Positions 20,718 to 26,411 of a DNA stretch of 26,411 nucleotides are shown one piece after another. A program made the position numbers and the translations under genes. The first letter of the stretch is position 1. Each line of letters starts with the position of its first letter. The notes beneath the pieces were generated by a model. The model made no database searches, had not been told where the DNA came from, and saw only the letters and a program-made list of their open reading frames with translations. Origin of the DNA: Paraglomus occultum (lineage: Eukaryota; Glomeromycota; Glomeromycetes; Paraglomerales; Paraglomeraceae); NCBI GenBank assembly GCA_910592205.1, contig CAJVPJ010000393.1:1-26411 (forward strand). The letters run 5' to 3'.

Positions 20718-21476
20718 TTAAGATTCTAAAAAAGACGCTTCAATCATGGCTTGAGTCTCTGTTTCATTTTTTATTTCTGTCTTGACCTGCTGCGAGCGTG
20801 CGCTCGTATTTTCTTTTTGGTTCACTTCTTTCTGCTTTTGATAAATTTCTTGTAATTCCTCCTTACTTATTTTTCTAGTGAGAGAGTTTTCTAATTTTTG
20901 AAGGTGTTTTTCTATGAAGGAATCGCTTCCTATTTTTTCAATATCTTCTTGAGTTTCTAAATACATTTCTAAAAGAAATTCTAAATCTTCTCCTAATTTA
21001 CTTTTAGCATTAGAAATTATTTTTTTTAATTCTGCTTTTTCATCCTCTATTTTTTTTCTTGGTGATTCTTTGAGACCTATTCTGTGCGATGATTCTCCTT
21101 TTTTTTCTTCAACTTCTACCTTATCATCCAACAACTTTGATATTGACATTTTTTTCTTAATTTTTTTATTTCCTTTTCTTTTCGCTCCGTAGAACCAATT
21201 TCTTATTTGTAGGGAGGTTCTTCCTGGCAAGCAATTAGCTATCACTGTTCATCGAGGTCCATATTTTTTATATAGTTCGTTTAAAAGTGCTACTTCTGAA
21301 CAAGTTAGTGGACTTTTAATGATTCCGGGTTTCAAGTGATTTTCCCAACGGTTTCTAACACTTCTAGCATCCCGCGACAAAACTTTCGCTATTTCTGACC
21401 ACTTATATCCCATTTCCTTCACTAATTTTTCTAGTTTGCGATCTTCTTTTGCGGTAAAAAAAATTCTTTTTTTCAT
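20718..21476 (-). CDS. Two-repeat Myb/SANT DNA-binding protein
   Basis: A 252-residue protein. Repeat 1 (~5-49) reads F-F-T-A-K-E-D with K-W-S-E-I-A and R-S-V-R-N-R-W. Repeat 2 (~53-98) has R-W-T-V-I-A (Trp is TGA) and L-P-G-R-T-S-L-Q-I-R-N-W-F, the classic Myb recognition helix. Residues 98-110 are strongly basic (A-K-R-K ... K-K-I-K-K-K), resembling a nuclear-localisation or DNA-contact segment. Residues 148-221 are the helical module shared with the two kinases. The Myb fold is essentially eukaryotic, so a fungal origin is likely. Downstream by 4 bases is a TKL-type kinase, making a transcription factor/kinase pair. Either an internal regulator binding TAACTA-type sites or an exported nuclear effector would fit. 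Confidence 0.88.
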
Positions 21477-21561
21477 TTTGATTATTTTCTTATAATGAAT
21501 ATTTTAGCATAGTTGACTATTAATCATTTTTTTTCTCATTTTCCATAATATTGACCAAAAA

Positions 21562-21885
21562 CTAATGCGATAAGGGAAGAGATTTTCCTTGATAAGGTCG
21601 GATTACTCTTTTTAAGTTTCTTTCTTCCTGATCTTGGAAAACTTCTCAATCATACTGTTGCTGAATACCTAATCAAAATTGGGCACTAACTGGTCAGTAA
21701 AAAGCCAAACGAGCCGCGGTATCAACTGTAATACTCCTTTTGCCTTGGCAAATCTCATTAATTTTCCTAACTGAAACATTAATATCCCTTGCTAACTGAC
21801 TTTGACTAATGCCCAGAGGAATTAGAAATTTATTTTGGAGGATACGACCAGGATGAACTGGTGATAATTTTTGATTATTATTCAT
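21562..21885 (-). CDS. higA: HigA-type antitoxin, module 2
   Basis: A 107-residue protein with L-S-P-V-H-P-G-R-I-L, an XRE helix-turn-helix (L-G-I-S-Q-S-Q-L-A-R-D, then I-T-V-D-T-A-A-R-L) and a C-terminus rich in Gln and Arg. Three TGA codons are Trp; without them the protein would end at 63 residues, inside the domain. It is the same length as module 1 but clearly diverged, so the two modules are not a recent duplication. Gap to the toxin-like gene is 31 bases. Confidence 0.87.
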
Positions 21886-21916
21886 ACAAGCATTCAGTTT
21901 TTTTATTATTTAATAT

Positions 21917-22213
21917 TTAATGATAATCAATTATTTCTACTTCATAGGCTTTATTATCTTTTCCTCAGTAAAAACAGACGCGATATTGTGTATTGCCAAC
22001 GCTGATGGCTCATTGACCTTTGCGATCACCTTTTAGTTTGTGAAGGTTATTACTCGCAGGAAATTTCAAATCGCCTAAACATGTAGCATTGTTGACCATA
22101 ACTAAACTTTCTAATGCTTCATCAGCGATCATGCTAAACTTTTTCACAAATTCCCGATTCCACAATCGCTCAGTTCACTTATCACCAAAACTGGCAATTG
22201 TTTTTAACAGCAT
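21917..22213 (-). CDS. higB: HigB-type toxin (RelE superfamily), module 2
   Basis: A 98-residue protein with F-G-D-K-W-T-E near the start, N-L-H-K-L-K-G-D-R-K-G-Q in the middle and Y-R-V-C-F-Y-W ... V-E-I-I-D-Y-H at the end, the HigB signature. Three TGA codons are Trp. Family members are ribosome-dependent mRNA endonucleases. The position beside the Myb-kinase genes suggests that the module may stabilise that segment of the element. Confidence 0.87.
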
Positions 22214-22345
22214 ATGTTTTTACCTTATATGTAATATTTTATAATTAAGTATGCTTGTTTTTAATTTTAATTACTTACTTTATTTTTTTTCTAAAATATC
22301 TAATATACTTTTATAATAAATGTAGTTTAACAAAAATAAATAAAA

Positions 22346-22461
22346 ACTATCCCAAGTAGTTGCATACTCGGGACAGTCAGGAAAAGGAGCAAATGTCAAG
22401 TAAACACTCCTTAATGTATTTTACAAGTTTTAGTAACTTGGCATTACTTCTTTCTCCTTAA
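22346..22461 (+). promoter_or_regulatory. Structured leader with alternative hairpins
   Basis: The 308-base gap 22214-22521 is noncoding apart from a possible leader peptide. Hairpin 1 pairs 22346-22358 with 22365-22377 (11 of 13 positions, 6-base loop). Hairpin 2 pairs AAATGTCAAGT (22391-22401) with ACTTGGCATT and, outside an internal loop, AAGGAG (22384-22389) with CTCCTT (22454-22459). The same AAGGAG can instead pair with CTCCTT at 22407-22412. Mutually exclusive partners for one segment are typical of attenuators and switches. AAGGAG is also a Shine-Dalgarno sequence. Confidence 0.5.
22393..22461 (+). CDS. Possible 22-residue leader peptide
   Basis: ATG 22393 lies 3 bases after AAGGAG and opens a 22-codon ORF ending at the TAA within the second CTCCTT arm, so translation would melt hairpin 2. 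It begins M-S-S-K-H-S, like M-S-R-K-K-Y-S of the main gene at 22522, which may reflect a duplicated gene start. Spacing to the Shine-Dalgarno is short. Weakly supported. Confidence 0.3.
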   Translation: MSSKHSLMYFTSFSNLALLLSP

Positions 22462-22481
22462 AATTTGTTTATATCATATTT

Positions 22482-22509
22482 GGTTAAATGATAACTAACT
22501 AATAAAAAG
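22482..22509 (+). promoter_or_regulatory. GTTAAATGATAACTAACTAA element upstream of gene 22522
   Basis: GTTAAATGATA followed by (A/G)(C/T)TAA(C/T)TAATAAA also occurs at 11170-11196, upstream of the plus operon; about 23 of 27 bases agree. It contains TAACTAAC, which resembles MYB recognition sites. It ends 12 bases before the ATG at 22522. Confidence 0.5.
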
Positions 22510-22521
22510 GAAAATAAAAAA

Positions 22522-23979
22522 ATGTCAAGAAAAAAATACTCTTTTTCCGAACTAGAGCACTTAATCCAACAAGCCCGTCGTGCTAAAAATAAACCCTTAG
22601 TTCACAAGTATAAAACCCTCTATCGGCAAAAGTTAAATGCTTGAGCCCGGGCCTGGGAGTTAGGACGGCAAAAGTTAATTGCTAACCAAAAGGCTAAAAG
22701 AGCGAAAAAAGAAGCTCAAATTCGCGTTCAACAAGCCCAAGAACAAAGTCGTCTCCAAAAAAAAAGGAGGTTAGGGGAAATTTATGACTACTTTCGCCAG
22801 GAACTAAATAAATTAGATAAGTCTAAACATCCAGAATATTTTACGGCTTATTTAGATTTAGAACCTCGTTTAGCAACTCACATTAAAAAATTACAACGAA
22901 AACACCCTGACTATGATCCATGAAAGGAGTTTGGTAGTAAGCACACTGCCTATCGTCTGAACCAAGGTGGGCAACAGTATTTAATAAAAAAAACTAACCA
23001 GGCTTATCGGGAAGAAATTGCTGATCAAGAATCCCAACTTCGCTACTATAAAGATAAAATTGGTTCTTTGAACCCTAATACCAGAGAGTTTTTAAAATCA
23101 GAACAGTTCAAATATTTTTTTCCAGAAAAAGGAGAACATAAGGAATTATTCCGTCGTCGTAAAGAATTTATTGCGGAAAGAGAAAAAATTTTAACTGAAT
23201 TTAAAGGCCAACGGGTTAAAAGTCTAACTCAATTACTAGACATTTATAAACGTCTCTACCAAAAAAGTCCTTGAAGGATAAGAGATAGATTTTTAATTCC
23301 TACTTCACATCCTGCCAAAGAAGTTGGCATGGGAGAAATTTGGAATAAGTATTGAAAAAACAATACTGATTATCCTTTTTCTTATTCCCGAAAACACTAT
23401 TTGCGAGCCATCAGGGAGATGTTAATAAAACCTAGGCCTGTCGGTGAATTAGTCCCTGATAGTGAAATTGAAGTAGATAAATATGGTAATCCTCGCTTAA
23501 AAGAAGGTCAGGTATTGGTACTCATCAGAAGCAAGCCAGGACGAAGTTGGAGTATTTACAAAAATGTTCCCAGTTTAGAAAAATGATTTGAAAAAGAAAT
23601 CCACTTTAAAGCCCATGAAAGTTACATGAATGAGTATGGCACTGAGTTAGAAAAAGATATATTTTTTAACCGCCGAAAAAAAGGTTTTTTATGTGTCATT
23701 GAATCCATGGGGTTTGACTGTCGAGCCAGCCAAGGAACCAGCGAGCCATGATGCTTTTTTTGTGTTCAGTGAGGTAATCCTTACCATCCGCCGGTTTTGC
23801 CGATTCACTGTCCCTGACGATACACTTTTAAAACCTCAATGTGTGGCACTGTTGAACACCGTGAGGCCAATAAACAATGACATTGATCTTTACAAGGAGA
23901 AAAAACTAATGTGGCTGGTAAAGATTGAGGGAGTTGTCATGTCGGTCGTTATGACCACAAGAAAAGATCCAAACGTTAA
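22522..23979 (+). CDS. Basic helical protein upstream of the polymerase; unknown (replication or terminal-protein candidate)
   Basis: A 485-residue protein. Residues 1-90 are very basic and helical (R-A-K-K-E-A, Q-K-K-R-R-L); 90-310 are mixed helical with many Tyr; 310-400 contain a more compact segment with G-E-L-V-P-D-S-E and V-L-V-L-I-R-S-K-P-G-R-S-W. The last ~90 residues are rich in Cys, His and Trp (C-F-F-C, several H) and end in a basic tail. Many TGA codons are Trp, eight of them within the last 90 residues. No family recognised. Its position before the family-B polymerase is where terminal-protein genes lie in protein-primed systems, but no conserved priming Tyr/Ser/Thr can be named. 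Shine-Dalgarno-like AAGGA lies 11 bases upstream. Confidence 0.65.
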
Positions 23980-24048
23980 AATTAAATATGTATAATAAAA
24001 TTATAATAAATGTATTAAAATATAGTATATATAGTAATATTAAAAATT

Positions 24049-24411
24049 ATGAAAGTAGTCAAATTAATAAATGAAAATAACGAAATAAAAAACATTTTAG
24101 AACTAATTAAAAAAGAAGAAAACAAAAATATAAAAAAGCATTGTCAATATTGCGATGGCAATTGTGTTAGTTTAGGAGGAAAAGTTTTAGCCAAATTAAC
24201 TGATATGACCAGCCAAGAACAATGAGAAGAAGAAATAAATGACCCTGATTTTAGTTGGGAAGAATATAAAGAAGAATTACAACTGCAATTAATTGAGTTA
24301 GGCGAAAAATTTCCAACTTATCAAGAACCATTAAAAAACTTTGCTCGAAAATTAGATCAGGTCGAAAGCGAAGGGGAAGGATGAGAAGAAGCCGACGAAT
24401 TAAGAAATTAG
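24049..24411 (+). CDS. Small acidic protein with C-x-x-C
   Basis: A 120-residue acidic protein. C-Q-Y-C-D-G-N-C near residue 32 could bind a metal. The C-terminal half is rich in Glu, with two TGA-encoded Trp (E-Q-W-E-E-E and G-W-E-E-A-D-E-L). TATAAT-like boxes precede it (around 23990-24030), so it may start its own transcript with the polymerase, 6 bases downstream. Acidic proteins beside polymerases can act as accessory factors, but no function can be assigned. Confidence 0.65.
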
Positions 24412-24417
24412 AAAAGA

Positions 24418-25689
24418 ATGGTAAAACAAAAAACTCACTTTTGACTAGATTGAAACAAGCAATTAATTACTTCCAATAATCAAGCCCTTAATTCGGTACC
24501 TTTAAGTGAAGTAGGCAAGTATCCAATTAATGTCTATTGTGACACTGATATTTTCCCTACTTTGCTAATTAACCTCCAAGCACCTTCTTGTCCGCTCTCA
24601 GAAGCCGAATGCCAACAAGTGAATCACCCTCATTATGTTTTGCGAGACCAAGAAATTGTTATTGATAATGAAAGCAGGAAAATAAAAATTGGCCAAGCAA
24701 TTGTTCAAGAAAGACGAGGAGCCAGCGAAGATGATCCCGATAGCCGGGGTACGCGAGCCTTAAAATTACTTCATAAACTAGTACCTGAATTTACGGCTAT
24801 TCACCCCAGCACCGACAAAAAATTATTTCAGGAATTAAGTAGATACAAAAATCCACCTCGTTTTGAAGTCTTGCAAGAAGGGACCTTTGAAAATGTGTGC
24901 TATATTGACATTAAAAGTTGCTATGCGAATATTATGCGTGACTACCCTTTGCCCTGTGGCCAGCCCGAGTGCTTCAAAGACCCTCAACTAATCGAACAAA
25001 AATTACAAGAGGGCAAAAGTGGTTTTGTTAAATTTTACTTAGAAAATTACGCTTTAATTAAAAATAACCAAGTCCCTTTTATCCCCACTCGTGATTATGC
25101 TTATGAAGGAGGCAAAATAAAATCAGCCATAAAAGGAAAAAAAAGACTATTATTACACACTCGCTTATTTCATTCTTTTATTAAGCATTACAAAGTTAAA
25201 GGCAAAATTGTTTATACTGACTTCTGAATTTTTGAAGAAAAAAAAGGTTGTGCTAATAAATATTTAGACTATTGTGACCAATTAAAGCAAAAAAAAGAAG
25301 CGGAAAAAGAAGGCAAAATGCTAGCGAATACTTTGTGGGGAGTATTAGGTCCAAATGAATTTAACCATTACAGTTATTTGCCTTGGCATTTAGCAGTTAG
25401 TCAATTAGCTTTATTAAAAACTTATTACTTATACCGGCAATTTTCACCGGACAAAATATTAACTATTCGCAGTGATTGTATATTAGTTAAAGAAACTACT
25501 GAGTTGCCTCCCCAAATAGAGAAAGACAACCATCTGTATAAAATAAAATTCTTTAAAAAAATAAAACTAAATAGGGAATTAGAAATTTTCGATTGTGAAA
25601 CAGACACTTTATTAAAAAGTCCTAAATCAGGCTTGTCTCGTCAGCGACAGATAGAGAAGTTACAACAAGAGAAAAATATTAGTATATAG
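24418..25689 (+). CDS. Minimal family-B DNA polymerase, exonuclease domain apparently missing
   Basis: A 423-residue protein. Motif A is D164-I-K-S-C-Y-A-N-I-M (family D-x-x-S-L-Y-P). Motif B is K300-M-L-A-N304-T-L-W-G (family K-x-x-x-N-S-x-Y-G). A motif C candidate is T-I-R-S-D353-C-I-L-V where the family has Y-x-D-T-D-S; the first Asp is Arg or Ser, the second Asp is kept. Another candidate, V-Y-T-D-F-W, lies between A and B, too early for motif C. Family members of plasmid or viral origin normally carry a 3'-5' exonuclease before motif A, but only ~160 residues precede it and no Exo motifs are evident. It may be a shortened element-encoded replicase, a primase-like derivative, or inactive. 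No stop or frameshift interrupts it. Confidence 0.72.
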
Positions 25690-25754
25690 TGAAACAAGCA
25701 AAAACCCCAAAATACATTTATTATATAACTATAACTAAAATAATATTATAATTA

Positions 25755-26099
25755 ATGAATGAAAAAGAACAAAAAAAAAAAAAAAATCTAAATAATACTA
25801 TGTCAACAAATTCCACTATCATTTGTGATCGCTGCCACCAAGCCATCCAACGCAAATGAAGCCCAGGCCAAGGTCAATGAACTCCTTTAAACAGCGTGGC
25901 CTATTGAGCCGATATCAAAGACCAAACCCAAACTAAAAATCTCAAATACCACTATCTCTGTCGCTTCTGTTTAGTCAAATGATACGAAGAAGAACGCGAA
26001 GACTTCTTTGCCACCGTCCCCAAAACCAAACGAGAATATTTTCATCGTTATCGTTATAGTGGTTTTTTCAACAAAAACGACATCTTAGTTAAAAAATAA
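25755..26099 (+). CDS. Small zinc-finger-like protein preceded by an A16 tract
   Basis: A 114-residue protein from ATG 25755, or 99 residues from the in-frame ATG 25800. After an Asn/Lys-rich start come C-D-R-C-H and, about 40 residues later, C-R-F-C, a four-Cys zinc-ribbon arrangement. Several Trp (many TGA) follow, and the C-terminus is basic and aromatic (Y-F-H-R-Y-R-Y). No family recognised. The A16 run (25771-25786) between the two ATGs is in frame here; slippage would disconnect the first ATG. TAACTATAACTAA lies at 25726-25738, upstream of the start. Confidence 0.65.
25771..25786 (+). repeat. A16 homopolymer in the 5' coding region
   Basis: Sixteen A, five codons after ATG 25755. As written it keeps that ATG in frame with the zinc-finger body. 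Position and composition parallel the A18 tract of the methyltransferase. Confidence 0.7.
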
Positions 26100-26411
26100 C
26101 CCGCACTTAACCAATTAGTTAACTACTAACTAACCAACACCCCAAGCCAAATTTTCGCATAAAACTAACTCTCACTTTTATATTCCAGCGCGATGGCTAT
26201 CGCGCAACTTAAATTAATAGAGTCTTAATTGTAGTGGGTAGCATACGAAGAAAAAATTTTTTCTATGAACGATGCTTTAATGCCGGGAAGTGAAGCCGAA
26301 AAAATTTTTTACGAAGATGCTAGATAAAGAGGGACAGAAAGAAAAATTTTCCTGCCAAAAAAATTTTGGGAGCCGAAATAAATTTTAATTTATGTAGGCG
26401 TCTTAGTTTCT
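26100..26411. other. Noncoding end of window: inverted repeat, GC hairpin and A-tract repeats
   Basis: No convincing gene. TTAGTTAACTACTAACTAA (26115-26133) is an imperfect palindrome of the promoter-type motif. GCGCGAT/ATCGCGC (26188-26194, 26199-26205) is a perfect 7-base GC-rich stem with a 4-base loop, outstanding in this AT-rich sequence. AAAAAATTTTTT occurs at 26251-26262 and 26299-26310 within a repeated context (GAA-A6T6 ... GATGCT), and AAAAATTTT-type tracts follow at 26342-26367. Such phased A-tracts bend DNA and are common at origins and promoters. A 20-codon ORF (26265-26327) runs through the repeats and is not convincing. Confidence 0.45.
26188..26205. repeat. GC-rich perfect hairpin
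   Basis: The stem GCGCGAT/ATCGCGC encloses loop GGCT. No T-run follows, so a terminator is not obvious; a protein-binding or replication site is possible. Confidence 0.6.

Noticed and set aside
22374-22400. Partial resemblance to the SRP 4.5S RNA core (GTCAGG ... GGAGCA)
   Set aside because: The conserved symmetric loop sequence (GGAA ... AGCAG) is not present and the flanks do not fold as SRP domain IV.
26265-26327. 20-codon ORF through the A-tract repeats
   Set aside because: Too short, no ribosome-binding site, and its repeats follow from the repeated DNA.

Overview
The window is AT-rich and must be read with TGA as tryptophan (genetic code 4). In-frame TGA falls on invariant Trp positions of recognisable domains: the R-W-M-A-P-E segment of a protein kinase, the Trp of a Myb repeat and the Trp of a Ulp1 active site. 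One kinase paralogue has TGG exactly where the other has TGA. Only TAA and TAG are used as stops. With TGA open, most of the sequence resolves into closely packed genes. Code 4 together with eukaryote-like genes (two TKL-type kinases, a two-repeat Myb protein, a Ulp1/SUMO-type cysteine protease, a leucine-rich-repeat protein) points to a Mollicutes-related endobacterium of Glomeromycota fungi (MRE, 'Candidatus Moeniiplasma'-like). Host-derived genes, including SUMO-protease-like ones, have been reported in that group. The assignment is an inference.

Layout. 1-2389: the end of an ERF-like recombination gene and two overlapping membrane P-loop ATPases, the second Zot/pI/FtsK-HerA-like. 2390-5745: a structured leader, a type I membrane protein with a Cys-rich ectodomain, and a TKL-type kinase. 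5800-11129 (minus): an operon with a beta-class DNA methyltransferase, an anchored Ulp1 protease, an LRR/coiled-coil/TM protein and several small TM or Cys proteins. It is interrupted by a plus-strand DUF4160/DUF2442 pair. 11264-14934 (plus): six tightly packed genes, mostly TM/coiled-coil/TM proteins. 14971-15599: HigBA module 1. 15637-17658: a membrane-anchored AAA+ ATPase. 17671-22213 (minus): a multi-zinc-ribbon membrane protein, a second TKL-type kinase, the Myb protein and HigBA module 2. 22214-26099 (plus): a structured leader, an unknown basic protein, a small acidic protein, a minimal family-B DNA polymerase and a small zinc protein. The last ~310 bases are noncoding, with A-tract repeats and a GC-rich hairpin.

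How it may work together. Replication and recombination genes, Zot-like ATPases, an orphan methyltransferase and three toxin-antitoxin-type pairs suggest a plasmid- or virus-like mobile element. Within it sits what looks like a complete eukaryotic-style signalling set. The receptor-like protein's cytoplasmic tail carries a 19-residue motif that occurs twice more in the N-terminus of the adjacent kinase. Both kinases and the Myb protein share another helical module. Promoters of two operons share a ~27-base element rich in TTAGTTA/TAACTAA, which resembles plant-type MYB sites. Simple-sequence tracts at three gene starts (A18, (AG)13, A16) suggest phase-variable expression. No tRNA, rRNA or CRISPR array was recognised.
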